The notes beneath the pieces were generated by a model, which saw only the letters and a program-made list of their open reading frames with translations, was not told where the DNA came from and did not search any database. Positions 18,871 through 29,053 of a DNA stretch of 64,000 nucleotides are shown one piece after another. The translations under genes were made by a program, and so were the position numbers. How positions within the stretch are numbered: the stretch's first letter is position 1; each line of letters opens with the position of its first letter. The DNA is from Aquibacillus saliphilus (GTDB lineage Bacteria; Bacillota; Bacilli; Bacillales; Amphibacillaceae), in contig NZ_JAIZAP010000008.1 of assembly GCF_020404745.1 (NCBI RefSeq), forward strand, positions 1 through 64,000, in the 5' to 3' direction.

Positions 18871-18918
18871 GTAAGTAAAAAACCCTATTCTATACAGATA
18901 AGGGTTTTTTACTTACTC
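18869..18918 (+). terminator. Terminator after ytpP
   Basis: A perfect 18-bp stem (18869-18886 with 18901-18918; GAGTAAGTAAAAAACCCT and complement) abuts the right end of repeat copy A. The internal T-run on the 3' arm makes it a plausible terminator. Confidence 0.85.
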
Positions 18919-19053
18919 AAATAAATTTATAGCGTGTATTTTTTGAAATTCCTGCTGAGAAGTGTTATTTATAGATAGGCTATGTTTTAAAACTTATATA
19001 AATAATGCTAAAATAAATAATAGTTATTTTCTTCCCTTAAGGAGGAATGTTTT

Positions 19054-19881
19054 ATGAAAATGACGAGCATAAAAATGAAAAACATTTTAGATGAGAGATT
19101 GAATAACCCTGATTGGCATACTTCTTTTAATAGGGATAAAGACATTTTTCGAGTTGAGTGGAAAGATACAAAACGAGGAATATCAATTACGATCCCAAAT
19201 GTAATTTCCAAGTATGAACAAAAAGGGGAAGAAGCTTTAGCGGATTTAGAGTATCATATTAAAGAAGCCTTGAAAATAATGAACGAAGAACACGAATTAA
19301 CTGGTGAAGAAAAAAATATTTATCCAGTCATTCGTTCTACTTCTTTTCCAACCAAAACAAAGGCTGGTTTGAAACTAGTATATACGGAACACACTGCGGA
19401 AACGCGGATATTTTATGCTTTAGACTTAGGCAAAACCTATAAATTGATCGATGAAGATATGCTAAAGAAAGAATCATGGACAATTGAACGAATAAGGGAA
19501 ATTTCAATATTTAATATTCGCTCATTACCATCAAAAGTAAAACAGGACAGAGTAGCTGATAATGACTTTTATTTTATGTCAAGCCAGGATGGTTATGATG
19601 CTAGTAGAATTTTGAATGAATCATTACTTGAAGAAATGAAGGCAAATAGTAAAGGTGAATTAGCAGTAGCGGTTCCACATCAAGACGTATTGATTATTGC
19701 TGATATCCAAAATGATATGGGATATGACATTTTAGCACAAATGATGATGAAATTTTTTGCAGAGGGTAGGGTGCCTATCACTTCTTTACCATTTATATAT
19801 GAGGATAAACATTTAGAACCAATCTTTATATTAGCAAAAAATAGACCTACTAATAGTAGTAAACCCAGAAGGGATGAATAA
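19054..19881 (+). CDS. ytpQ: DUF1444 protein YtpQ
   Basis: 275 aa soluble protein of the DUF1444 family, conserved next to ytpP and ytpR in Bacillus; function unknown. Features are [20 protein letters not shown] in the middle and an acidic C-terminal half. The SD TTAAGGAGG precedes ATG. It is separated from ytpR by 3 bases, so the two are translated as a pair. Confidence 0.88.
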   Translation: MKMTSIKMKNILDERLNNPDWHTSFNRDKDIFRVEWKDTKRGISITIPNVISKYEQKGEEALADLEYHIKEALKIMNEEHELTGEEKNIYPVIRSTSFPTKTKAGLKLVYTEHTAETRIFYALDLGKTYKLIDEDMLKKESWTIERIREISIFNIRSLPSKVKQDRVADNDFYFMSSQDGYDASRILNESLLEEMKANSKGELAVAVPHQDVLIIADIQNDMGYDILAQMMMKFFAEGRVPITSLPFIYEDKHLEPIFILAKNRPTNSSKPRRDE

Positions 19882-19884
19882 GAG

Positions 19885-20490
19885 ATGGATGTTTTTTATA
19901 ATGAAAAAGGAATAGGAGATGTGTTAATTTTTCCTATCAAGCAGGGTGAAAGGTACACAACCGGTTATGAGAAATATGGCGATGTAGTTAAGATTATTAA
20001 TAAAGAAGATGAGACGGTCCTTGGGTATAATATCTTTAATGCATCTAAATACTTTCGTTTAAATGAAACGGGTAAAATAACTCTAACGAATGATTTATTG
20101 GACGATATAAAACTTCTCTTTAAGACAAATGGTCTGGAAGATTCTTTAACAGTTGATATTACACCGAAGTTCGTAGTTGGCTATGTAGCAGAAAAAAAAC
20201 CACATGAAAATGCAGATAAACTAAGTGTTTGTATGGTAGATATTGGTAATGAAACATTACAAATTGTTTGTGGCGCACCTAATATCGAAAAAAATCAAAA
20301 AGTAGTAGTGGCAAAAGTAGGTGCTATTATGCCAAGTGGCATGGAAATCAAGCCGACAGAACTAAGAGGAGTGGAATCAAAAGGTATGATTTGCTCTCAA
20401 AAAGAACTTGGACTTCCGGATGCTCCCAAAGAAAAAGGAATATATGTTTTGGATGATAGCTATCATTCTGGACAACCATTTGAATTTTAA
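19885..20490 (+). CDS. ytpR: tRNA-binding-domain protein YtpR
   Basis: 201 aa. An N-terminal DUF4479-type domain (residues 1-85) is followed by an EMAPII/PheT-like tRNA-binding OB fold from about residue 90: KPHENADKLSVCMVDIGNE, QIVCGAPNIEKNQKVVVAKV and ELRGVESKGMICSQKELGL. It resembles the N-terminal part of PheRS beta but is stand-alone. It probably binds tRNA or another structured nucleic acid. Start ATG 3 bases after the ytpQ stop. Confidence 0.9.
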   Translation: MDVFYNEKGIGDVLIFPIKQGERYTTGYEKYGDVVKIINKEDETVLGYNIFNASKYFRLNETGKITLTNDLLDDIKLLFKTNGLEDSLTVDITPKFVVGYVAEKKPHENADKLSVCMVDIGNETLQIVCGAPNIEKNQKVVVAKVGAIMPSGMEIKPTELRGVESKGMICSQKELGLPDAPKEKGIYVLDDSYHSGQPFEF

Positions 20491-20494
20491 AAGG

Positions 20495-20533
20495 ATAAAC
20501 CTTTGTCATAAGATTAACTTGACAAAGGTTTAT
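20495..20533 (+). terminator. Terminator after ytpR
   Basis: A 14-bp stem ATAAACCTTTGTCA with its complement and an 11-base loop stands 5 bases after the ytpR stop. The following sequence is only moderately T-rich. Confidence 0.65.
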
Positions 20534-20695
20534 TTAATGAGGCAAATTCTCAAAAGAAAAAATCATCATGGTTACAAGGTATTTTGGACCGGGTTGTAGC
20601 TTAATCCTTCTTTAATCCATATTATTTATCCCAAGGATGTAAATAAACTGTTAGAATACTATTAAGATAGAAATTGATAGAAAGTGTGGAAGATT

Positions 20696-23110
20696 ATGTG
20701 GAAACAATTTAAGAATAAGCTAAAAGAGTTATTTGATACTGACGTAACTGAATCAGAAGAAGACTCAACTAGCAAGGTAGAAGGCAGAGATAACAACAGT
20801 TTACATACTAGAATGGCTTACAGATATCCTAGTGACAGGTCATTTAATTTTCCTGCCATCCCAGATAAGTCTCAAGAAGAAAAAAAACAACGGTATAAAA
20901 GTGCTCCAAGCCAAAGAGAACAGGAAAAGAATGATTTCAAAATAGAGAAAACAAATTCAAGAAATAATAAGGCAGAACCAGAAAAGAAGAAATTTGAGCC
21001 AACAGATGTACCATCACCAGTGCATGGTTTTAATAAAAGAGCTATGTCGAATAAAGCTAAGGAAATAGAAAAGATACCTGCCTATTTACGAAAAGAAAAG
21101 CTGCAAATTGAAAATGAAAAAGATGAAAAGTTACCGCTAGTGAAGAATGAAATGCCTGACGTTTCATCTTATTCAAATAATGAAACATTAAGTATGGAAA
21201 TGGTTAACGACGAGTCAGTAATCGACTCTCAAAAAAAAGAAGAAGTAACTTCAAACGAGAGTGAAAAATTAACTACCAATGAAGATGAAGGTAAGTCAAA
21301 CAGCCAATTAACAAATGCTGAGATTAAAGAAGTTCAAGATGACACTACTCATAAGAGTGAACTAGAAAAAAAAGAAGAAGCAACTTCAAAAGAGAGTGAA
21401 AGATTAACTACCAATGAAGATGAAAGTAAGCCAGACAACCAATTAACGAGTCTTGAGATTAAAGAAGATCAAGATGACACTACTCATACGAGAGAACTTG
21501 AAAAAAACACAATTAGTAACTCAGCTAATTCTGACAGAACTTCCCATAGTAACAAAAAATCTGTTCCTTTTAATGTAATTATGACACCTAGAGATAAAAA
21601 AACTAGGATTGAACAGAATAGAACTCAAATACAACAACCGAATCAGATAGAAAAAAAGTATGAGAAAACTAATGTGGTAAGAGATTTCAGGCCTCCATTA
21701 CATTTGTTGAGTGATCAATTAGAACGTACAAATGAAGATGATTCCTGGGTTATAGAACAATCAGAGTTATTAGAGACTACCTTGAAACAATTTCATGTTC
21801 GAGCAAAGGTAGTTAATGCTATGAGTGGGCCATCGATTACTCGTTTCGAAATCCAACCTGATCCCGGTGTGAAGGTTAGTAAAATAAAAAACTTGAGTGA
21901 CGATATTAAATTAAACATGTCAGCAAAAGAAATTAGAATGGAAGCACCAATCCCAGGTAAAAATACAATTGGTATAGAGATTCCTAACCCTGTCTCTCAA
22001 GCTGTTGGTTTGCAGGAGATATTTGAAGCGAAGGTCTTTCAAGATGATTCAACCTCATTACTAGTTGCCCTAGGGTTAGATATAGCGGGGAGAGCAAAAG
22101 TAACTAATTTGAAAAAGATGCCACACGGGTTAATCGCAGGTGCAACAGGTTCAGGTAAAAGTGTATGCATCAATACAATCCTAATAAGTTTACTTTATAA
22201 AGCTAGTCATGAAGATGTACGATTTTTACTAATAGACCCTAAAATGGTCGAATTAGCTCCATACAACGGTCTTCCACATCTAGTTTCACCAGTAATTACA
22301 GATGTGAAAGCTGCAACTGCCGCTTTGAAGTGGGCAGTTGCTGAAATGGAAGAGCGTTATGAAAAATTTGTACGTGAAGGCGCTCGTGACATTGAACGCT
22401 ATAATGAGAAGATGTTAAAGCAGAATCGAAAAGAGGATAAATTACCATACCTTGTAATTGTAATTGATGAACTGGCTGATTTAATGATGGTATCCCCACA
22501 AGATGTTGAGGATGCAATATGTAGAATAGCTCAAAAGGCAAGAGCATGTGGCATTCATTTATTGTTAGCTACTCAACGACCATCAGTAGATGTTATTACA
22601 GGCTTAATTAAAGCAAATATTCCAACTAGGATTGCGTTTAGTGTCTCTTCACAGGTTGATTCTAGAACAATTCTTGATACAAGTGGGGCTGAAAAATTAC
22701 TCGGTAAGGGCGATATGTTGTTCTTAGAAAACGGAGTAAGACAAGCAATTAGAATTCAAGGGGCGTTTGTCTCTGATGATGAAATAGAAAGAGTAACCAA
22801 TTTCGCTAAAAAACAAGCTCCTCCGAACTATCTATTTGAACAGGAGCAATTACTCCAGCAGTTAACTACAGAGGAAGAAGAGGATGAAATATATCTAGAG
22901 GCTATCGAATTTGTTTCGCAACAAAATGGAGCAAGTGCTTCCTTACTTCAGCGTAGATTTAAGATAGGATATAATAGGGCAGCGAGGTTAATTGATCATA
23001 TGCAGGCAAATGGTATTATCTCAGATCAAAAGGGTAGTAAACCACGTGATGTACTTATATCAAAATCAGATGTTGACGAGTTAATTCATCCAGCGTCAAC
23101 AGGTAGATAA
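20696..23110 (+). CDS. sftA: DNA translocase SftA (FtsK/SpoIIIE family, soluble)
   Basis: About 804 aa. A long charged linker (residues 1-330) has no membrane segments, which separates SftA from SpoIIIE. Then come the FtsK alpha/beta motor with Walker A GATGSGKS (about residue 482) and Walker B VIVIDELADLM (about 587), and a C-terminal gamma winged helix (residues about 735-795). It moves DNA away from the closing septum. The linker contains a 45-codon in-frame tandem duplication (21231-21500). A GTG at 20684 is an alternative start; the ATG at 20696 follows GTGGAAG. Confidence 0.93.
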   Translation: MWKQFKNKLKELFDTDVTESEEDSTSKVEGRDNNSLHTRMAYRYPSDRSFNFPAIPDKSQEEKKQRYKSAPSQREQEKNDFKIEKTNSRNNKAEPEKKKFEPTDVPSPVHGFNKRAMSNKAKEIEKIPAYLRKEKLQIENEKDEKLPLVKNEMPDVSSYSNNETLSMEMVNDESVIDSQKKEEVTSNESEKLTTNEDEGKSNSQLTNAEIKEVQDDTTHKSELEKKEEATSKESERLTTNEDESKPDNQLTSLEIKEDQDDTTHTRELEKNTISNSANSDRTSHSNKKSVPFNVIMTPRDKKTRIEQNRTQIQQPNQIEKKYEKTNVVRDFRPPLHLLSDQLERTNEDDSWVIEQSELLETTLKQFHVRAKVVNAMSGPSITRFEIQPDPGVKVSKIKNLSDDIKLNMSAKEIRMEAPIPGKNTIGIEIPNPVSQAVGLQEIFEAKVFQDDSTSLLVALGLDIAGRAKVTNLKKMPHGLIAGATGSGKSVCINTILISLLYKASHEDVRFLLIDPKMVELAPYNGLPHLVSPVITDVKAATAALKWAVAEMEERYEKFVREGARDIERYNEKMLKQNRKEDKLPYLVIVIDELADLMMVSPQDVEDAICRIAQKARACGIHLLLATQRPSVDVITGLIKANIPTRIAFSVSSQVDSRTILDTSGAEKLLGKGDMLFLENGVRQAIRIQGAFVSDDEIERVTNFAKKQAPPNYLFEQEQLLQQLTTEEEEDEIYLEAIEFVSQQNGASASLLQRRFKIGYNRAARLIDHMQANGIISDQKGSKPRDVLISKSDVDELIHPASTGR
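21231..21500 (+). repeat. 45-codon tandem duplication inside sftA linker
   Basis: Two direct copies with a period of exactly 135 bases run from about 21231 to 21500. Both encode KKEE..TS.ESE.LTTNEDE.K followed by QLT..EIKE.QDDTTH. They differ at scattered positions, so the duplication is not brand new. The frame is kept, and only the disordered linker is lengthened. Confidence 0.9.
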
Positions 23111-23177
23111 ATCGTCTTCTAATGACTAAATATGAGATATTTGAAGTGAGATAGTAAAAAAGTAGTATTACACACAG

Positions 23178-23211
23178 CAATTGTTCTTGTCATACATGGC
23201 AAGAACAATTG
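23178..23211 (+). repeat. Inverted repeat after sftA
   Basis: CAATTGTTCTTG and its exact complement enclose a 10-base loop. It lies 67 bases after the sftA stop and would be a terminator by position, but no T-run follows. Confidence 0.5.
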
Positions 23212-23359
23212 GTATGCTCAGAATGTTTTTATACACATGTGTGAAATAACTTGTCGATGTTCGACTATTCTTATATGATAGACAATAACTATTAATCATA
23301 GAAATTATCTTACTTTGAAATTTAGTGAGCTGTGTATGAAGAGAGATAGGAGCTATTGT

Positions 23360-24466
23360 ATGAAAGAAATCACTCTAAAATTAAATGGACAAATTAAGCG
23401 ACTTACAAATAAAACATTTAAATTTGATGAACGGATAAAGGAAGGGTGGTTTTCTGCAGTCTATTTTCTGAAAACAAAGGAGATTGCTGAAAAAGTTATC
23501 CCAAATAATGAAATTACCATGCAATTTTTTCAGAAAAATCAGGCTGTTTTATGTGGTACAGATGAAGCTATAGCTTTGTTACATACCTTTGCCAAAAACC
23601 CAGAAAAATTAGAAATACATTCGCTTAAGGATGGAGATAAAATAAATCCTTATGAAACAGTATTGACTGTAACTGGACCATATCAGTATTTTGGCTATTT
23701 AGAAGGTATAATTGATGGTATTTTGGCCAGAAGAACGTCTGTCGCTACGAATGTATATAATGTGGTAAAAGCCGCGAGAACATCAGGAAAACAAAAACCA
23801 ATTATTTTTATGGGAGATAGAGATGATCATTATACCCAACAAGCTGGAGATGGTTATGCTGCATTTATTGGTGGATCTACTGCTCAAGCAACACATGCTA
23901 TGAATGAGTGGTGGGGAAAACAAGGAATGGGTACGATGCCCCATGCAATGATTCAAATGTTCGAAGGGGATGTAGTCGCAGCTTCAAAAGCATATAAGGA
24001 AATCTATCCAAATGATGAATTGATGGTATTAGTTGATTACAATAATGACGTTATTTCAGATTCACTAAAAGTAGCTCGAGTATTCAAAGAAGAGTTAAAA
24101 GGTGTTCGGATCGATACATCTAAAAATATGGTTGATAAATATTTCCTGAGAAATCAGCATTTAATGGGTACATTTGATCCTAGAGGTGTAAACCCTGAAT
24201 TAGTATTTGCATTAAGAAAAGCGCTGGACCAAGAAGGATTCGGCCATGTGAAGATCATTGCAAGTGGTGGATTTACTGAGGGACGAATTCGTGAATTTGA
24301 AACATTAAATGTACCGATTGATATGTATGGGGTTGGAAGAAATCTTTTGAACGTTCATATTGGCTTCACTGGGGACAATGTTTTACTTAACGGAATTCAT
24401 CAGGCTAAAGAAGGTAGACAATATCGATCTAATCCACGTCTTGAGAAAGTCGAATACAATAAATAA
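23360..24466 (+). CDS. Nicotinate phosphoribosyltransferase-like protein
   Basis: 368 aa, related to the short nicotinate/quinolinate phosphoribosyltransferase branch. An N-terminal domain (residues 1-115) is followed by a TIM-barrel-like domain with DGILARRTSVATNVYNVV, GDGYAAFIGGSTAQATHAMN, GVRIDTSK and IIASGGFTEGRIREFE. It would make nicotinate mononucleotide from nicotinate and PRPP for NAD salvage. The frame is open from 23315, but AGGAG before the ATG at 23360 decides the start. Confidence 0.85.
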   Translation: MKEITLKLNGQIKRLTNKTFKFDERIKEGWFSAVYFLKTKEIAEKVIPNNEITMQFFQKNQAVLCGTDEAIALLHTFAKNPEKLEIHSLKDGDKINPYETVLTVTGPYQYFGYLEGIIDGILARRTSVATNVYNVVKAARTSGKQKPIIFMGDRDDHYTQQAGDGYAAFIGGSTAQATHAMNEWWGKQGMGTMPHAMIQMFEGDVVAASKAYKEIYPNDELMVLVDYNNDVISDSLKVARVFKEELKGVRIDTSKNMVDKYFLRNQHLMGTFDPRGVNPELVFALRKALDQEGFGHVKIIASGGFTEGRIREFETLNVPIDMYGVGRNLLNVHIGFTGDNVLLNGIHQAKEGRQYRSNPRLEKVEYNK

Positions 24467-24609
24467 ATAATGAATGATTAAAGAAGATAATAAAAGAAAT
24501 TTAACAGGGTTATTCAACTAGTAGATTCGATTTGCTATAATGATTAAATAGTTAACGAATGTTATCAATAATGTAGAGTAAATCACCCATTTTTTGGAGG
24601 TTCTTGTTT

Positions 24610-25911
24610 ATGACAACTTACCATTTCATTGGTATTAAAGGGACTGGAATGAGTGCATTAGCACAAATTCTTAATGATTCTGGAGAAAAAGTACAAGGTT
24701 CAGATGTAGAAAAGGTATTTTTCACTCAGGAAGTACTTGAGGAAAAAAATATCCCTATTCTCCCTTTTTCAAAGAATAACATCGAAGAAGGATTAACAAT
24801 AATTGCAGGTAATGCATTTAGTGATGATCACGAGGAAATAATTGAAGCGAAGCGTCAAGGCCTTCCATTTTTTAGATATCACGAATTTTTAGGCGAATGG
24901 TTAAAGCAATATACAAGTATAGCAGTAACTGGAGCACACGGAAAAACTTCGACTACAGGATTATTAGCACATGTCTTGAACCAAACATTTTCAATTTCTT
25001 ATTTAATTGGTGATGGCACAGGAATGGGGCATGTCGATAGTAGTTATTTCGTGTTTGAAGCATGTGAATACCGAAGACATTTTCTTAAGTATGAACCAGA
25101 CTATGCTATTATGACGAATATTGATTTTGATCATCCTGATTATTTTGAAAATATTGATGACGTCTTCCAGTCTTTTCAAGAAATGTCAGATCGCGTTAAA
25201 AAGGGAATTATTGCTTGTGGCGATGATGAGTACTTACAACGCATCCAAGCAAAGGTACCAGTAATGTATTATGGTTTCTCTGATACGAATGATTTTCAAG
25301 CACAGAATGTATTTGAAAGTGACGGAGGAACTACCTTTGATGTATTTGTAAGGAATACTTATTACGATACTTTTACTATCCCGACCTATGGTAATCATAG
25401 TGTACTGAACGCATTAGCAGTTATTGCTATTTGTCATTATGAAGGAATGGAAGCAGAAGATATCAAGAAAATCCATTCATTTAAAGGCGTTAAGCGAAGG
25501 TTTACTGAGAAAGTAGTTGGGAATCAAATTCTAATTGATGATTATGCGCATCATCCAAAAGAAATTGAGGCTACGGTTGATTCTGCCAGGAAGAAATACC
25601 CATCCAAGTCAGTAATTGCAATTTTTCAGCCACATACGTTTACTAGAACAAAGACGTTTTTGCAGGAGTTTGCTGAGAGTCTTGAATTGGCCGATCACAT
25701 TTATCTGTGCGATATTTTTGGTTCTGCACGTGAATCAGATGGGAAGCTAACTATAAATGATTTAAAAGATTTAATTGATAATTGTAACATCATAGATATC
25801 GATCATACAGAAGTATTGAAAAAACATAAGGATAGTGTACTTATTTTTATGGGTGCTGGTGATATTCCGAAATTCCAGCAGGCGTATGAAAATAAATTAA
25901 AGAACTTATAA
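24610..25911 (+). CDS. murC: UDP-N-acetylmuramate-L-alanine ligase
   Basis: 433 aa. The N-terminal Rossmann segment [16 protein letters not shown], the ATP-binding P-loop [14 protein letters not shown] (about residue 105), the central [11 protein letters not shown] and C-terminal FQPHTFTRT identify MurC. It adds L-Ala to UDP-MurNAc in peptidoglycan precursor synthesis. A TTG at 24604 is in frame, but the GGAGG-to-ATG distance (9 bases) supports 24610. Confidence 0.95.
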   Translation: MTTYHFIGIKGTGMSALAQILNDSGEKVQGSDVEKVFFTQEVLEEKNIPILPFSKNNIEEGLTIIAGNAFSDDHEEIIEAKRQGLPFFRYHEFLGEWLKQYTSIAVTGAHGKTSTTGLLAHVLNQTFSISYLIGDGTGMGHVDSSYFVFEACEYRRHFLKYEPDYAIMTNIDFDHPDYFENIDDVFQSFQEMSDRVKKGIIACGDDEYLQRIQAKVPVMYYGFSDTNDFQAQNVFESDGGTTFDVFVRNTYYDTFTIPTYGNHSVLNALAVIAICHYEGMEAEDIKKIHSFKGVKRRFTEKVVGNQILIDDYAHHPKEIEATVDSARKKYPSKSVIAIFQPHTFTRTKTFLQEFAESLELADHIYLCDIFGSARESDGKLTINDLKDLIDNCNIIDIDHTEVLKKHKDSVLIFMGAGDIPKFQQAYENKLKNL

Positions 25912-25980
25912 GAAAAATATAATTTATTTTTGTAATTAAAGGTATATAGCTATTAAATATAGAAATAATTAAGTAAGATA

Positions 25981-26011
25981 AAAAAAAGAAGGTAACTTAC
26001 CTTCTTTTTTT
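25981..26011 (+). terminator. Terminator after murC
   Basis: A hairpin built on AAGAAGGT / ACCTTCTT is flanked by seven A and seven T residues. Confidence 0.88.
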
Positions 26012-26214
26012 ATAACCAAATTTAATCGAATAGTAATGTAAGCAGTTAACTTATTCTTTAAAGACTAAATGCTTTATATAGAAATACTTGGAAATTGTCA
26101 AGGTTTGTTTATTTAGTAATGTGTGTCATGTGTGTTATCATTAAAGAAAGCTAATGGGTTTCTAATTTTATCTTGAGTTGTATAATTTCTGTAAAAAAGT
26201 TCAATTTATAAAAT

Positions 26215-26239
26215 GTTTAACTTAATAGCATTGGGGTAA
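26215..26239 (+). promoter_or_regulatory. Sigma-B-type promoter of ytxGH
   Basis: The -35 box GTTTAA (26215-26220) is a perfect sigma-B match. A 13-base spacer leads to GGGTAA (26234-26239), which matches the GGGTAT consensus in 5 of 6. The equivalent B. subtilis operon (ytxGHJ, csb40) is a known member of the general stress regulon, so position and sequence agree. Confidence 0.8.
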
Positions 26240-26367
26240 ATGTTTAATAAGGTTCTGTACAATCATTAGTTTACATAAAAGACGAAGATATCGTTATCAT
26301 TTATTAAATGCAGTGTATGTATCCTCGAACTACTAATCATATAAAGCAAAAGGAGTTGGTCAAGTAA

Positions 26368-26772
26368 ATGGTGAATTTACTTTATATCGCAGCATTAATT
26401 GCAGCAGTTGCATTTGCCGTGCTTGTTATCTATTTAGCAAGAGTTTTGAAAGCAACACAACGAACATTGATACATGTAGCGGACACTTTAGAAGGTCTTG
26501 AAAAGCAAATGGAGGGTATTACGGTAGAAACAACTGCACTGTTAAACAAGACAAATAAATTAGCAGAAGATATTAATGATAAATCTGTGAAAATGAATAC
26601 TGTTGTAGATAGTGTTAAAGGTATTGGGGATACAATTAACGATTTTAATAATTCAATTCGATCCTTATCTTCTAGTGTATTAACTGTATCAGAAGAAGAA
26701 AGTGACAGAACTGCTCAAGCAATGAAGTGGGGAACCTTTTTTGTGGATCTTTGGAAAAAGCGAAAAAGTTAA
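26368..26772 (+). CDS. ytxG: DUF948 general stress protein YtxG
   Basis: 134 aa. One N-terminal membrane segment (residues 3-24) is followed by an amphipathic helical region (HVADTLEGLEKQMEGITVET) of the DUF948 family. Function unknown; in B. subtilis it is induced by general stress. AAAGGAG lies 12 bases before the ATG, a somewhat long spacing; no better start is in frame. It is cotranscribed with ytxH. Confidence 0.88.
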   Translation: MVNLLYIAALIAAVAFAVLVIYLARVLKATQRTLIHVADTLEGLEKQMEGITVETTALLNKTNKLAEDINDKSVKMNTVVDSVKGIGDTINDFNNSIRSLSSSVLTVSEEESDRTAQAMKWGTFFVDLWKKRKS

Positions 26773-26805
26773 AAATAATAAAAATATATCTTGGGAGGAA
26801 AAACT

Positions 26806-27249
26806 ATGAGTAATCAAGAAGAACAAAATCAAAACATTAACAGTAAGGACTTTTTAATTGGTTCATTAATCGGAGGAATTGTAGGTGCTTCTGCCGCATT
26901 GCTTTTCGCTCCAAAAGCTGGTAAAGAGCTAAGAAGTGACATTAATCAGGGAGCAGGTTATGTTAAAGAACGTGCTAATGAATGGAAAGATGTTGCATAT
27001 GAAAAAGGAACTGACTGGAAGGATTATGCAAAAGACACTTCTGCTCAACTTTCTCAGAATGTATCCGAAAAATCACAAGTAATAGGTGATAAAGTAAAGC
27101 AAACCTCTGATTCTATACAAGAAAGAGTAAAGGATTTGAGAAATAAAGATGAAGACCCAGAAAAGGCTGCTGAAGAAGTTGCACAAGCGATTGAGGATGC
27201 AGCAGATGAAATTGAAAAACAACAAGAAGAAGATAAATCTAGTTTATAA
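26806..27249 (+). CDS. ytxH: YtxH-domain general stress protein
   Basis: 147 aa. A glycine-rich membrane segment (DFLIGSLIGGIVGASAALLF) followed by APKAGKELRSDI is the YtxH signature. The tail is a long charged, coiled-coil-like helix rich in Lys, Asp and Glu. SD GGGAGG before the ATG at 26806; the earlier in-frame start at 26791 overlaps that SD. In B. subtilis ytxJ follows, but here a terminator does. Confidence 0.88.
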   Translation: MSNQEEQNQNINSKDFLIGSLIGGIVGASAALLFAPKAGKELRSDINQGAGYVKERANEWKDVAYEKGTDWKDYAKDTSAQLSQNVSEKSQVIGDKVKQTSDSIQERVKDLRNKDEDPEKAAEEVAQAIEDAADEIEKQQEEDKSSL

Positions 27250-27271
27250 GCTTTAACCTAAGCCAATTTAT

Positions 27272-27316
27272 AGCTATTTGGACAGTAATTGTTCAAATAG
27301 CTTTTTTGTATGGATG
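27272..27316 (+). terminator. Terminator after ytxH
   Basis: A hairpin AGCTATTTG.A / T.CAAATAGCT is followed by TTTTTTG. The remaining 285 bases up to aroA are AT-rich with no ORF, RNA gene or repeat that I can recognise. Confidence 0.85.
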
Positions 27317-27600
27317 ATTTTTGAAAAGGTTAGGTCATGTCCATTACTAGAAGTGACATAGAAATTTAATTTATATTAATTTGTTGCAATACTCTATTTG
27401 CTGATTCATCTACTATTGAGTGTGAAAATCCATTATCGAAAATTTGGTTATGCCGCTTCAATTTTGAAATTAAAAAAAGAATATACTAAATATTATAAAC
27501 ATACGGGTGACAAGAGCTATTATTTTAGCTATAATTATCCGTAATTATTAAAAAATATCATATTTTTCAATAACATAAAAAAAACCGGGGGTAATTTTAA

Positions 27601-28662
27601 ATGAGTAATGAACAATTGGATCAGTTACGCGGAAAATTAGATCAGGTTAATCTTGAAATTTTGGATTTAATAAATAGTCGGGCAGAGCTCGTACAGGACA
27701 TTGGCCAAGTTAAAGAAAAACAAGGTGCTAATCGATTTGATCCTGTTCGAGAGCGAGATATGTTGAATTTAATCACTAAGCATAATAGTGGTCCATTTGA
27801 AAATTCAACAATCACTCACCTCTTTAAGGAAATATTTAAAGCGGGTCTAGAGTTGCAAGAAGATGATCACAGTAAACAACTGCTGGTTTCACGTAAAAGT
27901 AAACCCGAAGATACAGTTATTGAAATTAATGGAGAAAAGTTCGGTGATGGGAATCAACACTTTATTATGGGGCCTTGTGCGGTTGAGAGCTATGAACAAG
28001 TAGCTCAAGTTGCAGAAGCGATTAAAAAACAAGGGTTAAAGCTACTTCGGGGTGGTGCTTTTAAGCCAAGGACTTCGCCATATGATTTTCAAGGATTAGG
28101 TTTTGAAGGATTGAAAATACTAAAGAGAGTAGCAGACGAATATGATTTAGCTGTTGTTAGTGAAATTGTAAATCCTGCTGATATTGAAAAAGCAGTTGAA
28201 TATATTGATGTTATTCAAATAGGCGCTAGAAATATGCAAAACTTTGAATTGTTAAAAGCAGCAGGTGAAGTTGATAAGCCAGTCTTGCTAAAAAGAGGTA
28301 TGTCAGCGACAATTGCTGAATTTATAAATGCAGCAGAATACATTATTTCAAAAGGTAATGGAAATATCATATTGTGTGAACGTGGGATTAGAACTTATGA
28401 GAAAGCAACACGAAACACATTAGATATCACAGCTGTACCAATACTAAAACAAGAAACACACCTACCTGTAATGGTTGATGTAACCCATTCTACGGGTAGA
28501 AGGGATCTTTTACTACCTGCAGCAAAAGCTGCATTAGCTATCGGAGCAGATGGCGTAATGGCTGAAGTACATCCCGATCCTGCTGTAGCATTATCTGATG
28601 CTGCGCAACAAATGGATATTGACACTTTTGATGCTTTCATGAAGGAATTGTTAAAAAAATAA
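27601..28662 (+). CDS. aroA: Bifunctional chorismate mutase / DAHP synthase
   Basis: 353 aa. The N-terminal AroQ chorismate mutase domain (residues 1-85, [20 protein letters not shown]) is fused to a KDPG-type DAHP synthase: [45 protein letters not shown] and [13 protein letters not shown]. It catalyses the first step of aromatic amino acid synthesis. The mutase domain acts as the prephenate/chorismate sensor for feedback control in Bacillus. A GGGGGT SD precedes ATG. Confidence 0.95.
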   Translation: MSNEQLDQLRGKLDQVNLEILDLINSRAELVQDIGQVKEKQGANRFDPVRERDMLNLITKHNSGPFENSTITHLFKEIFKAGLELQEDDHSKQLLVSRKSKPEDTVIEINGEKFGDGNQHFIMGPCAVESYEQVAQVAEAIKKQGLKLLRGGAFKPRTSPYDFQGLGFEGLKILKRVADEYDLAVVSEIVNPADIEKAVEYIDVIQIGARNMQNFELLKAAGEVDKPVLLKRGMSATIAEFINAAEYIISKGNGNIILCERGIRTYEKATRNTLDITAVPILKQETHLPVMVDVTHSTGRRDLLLPAAKAALAIGADGVMAEVHPDPAVALSDAAQQMDIDTFDAFMKELLKK

Positions 28663-28675
28663 CTGGTAATAATAC

Positions 28676-28715
28676 AAGCTTCTGCCTATTTAGATCAGGT
28701 GGGGGCTTTCTTTTT
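28676..28715 (+). terminator. Terminator after aroA
   Basis: AAGCTTCTGCCT pairs with AGGTGGGGGCTT using several G-T wobbles, followed by TCTTTTTAA. The other 340 bases up to ccpA hold only the ccpA promoter region. Confidence 0.65.
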
Positions 28716-28906
28716 AACGTGTTAATACATATATGAGAGTAGTCGACTTTTACCAGTAGAACTGATTCGTTTTTTGTGTTCCCTTAGGTAACTTATACTT
28801 AGTTGTTTTGTTATTGGACTTTTTTGGTTATGATAAACTAACAAGACTTGTAATCGTCGATTTAATTAGTCCTTTTTACCCAAAAAATAATATTTTCCTA
28901 GTAATT

Positions 28907-28915
28907 TGGTATAAT
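28907..28915 (+). promoter_or_regulatory. Probable extended -10 promoter of ccpA
   Basis: TGGTATAAT at 28907-28915 is a full extended -10 element (TGnTATAAT), 139 bases before the ccpA ATG. No good -35 is seen. Further TATAAT-like sequences follow at 28935-28957, so the start site is not unique. Confidence 0.5.
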
Positions 28916-29053
28916 GGAAAGTGAAATGAATGTTGATATAATGAAAATGGTATATAATGAAATTTGTCGAATCGTTGCGGAACAATTAATTGTATCGTAT
29001 GATAAATGAAAAAGCAGAACGAAATTGAATAGAATCTAGGAGGTAAGAATGTT

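Larger units (their letters stand above)
25912..26367. other. AT-rich regulatory gap between murC and ytxG
   Basis: 456 bases without a gene. It contains the murC terminator (25981-26011) and a sigma-B-type promoter (26215-26239). Between them I see no ORF and no structured RNA that I recognise. Confidence 0.6.
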
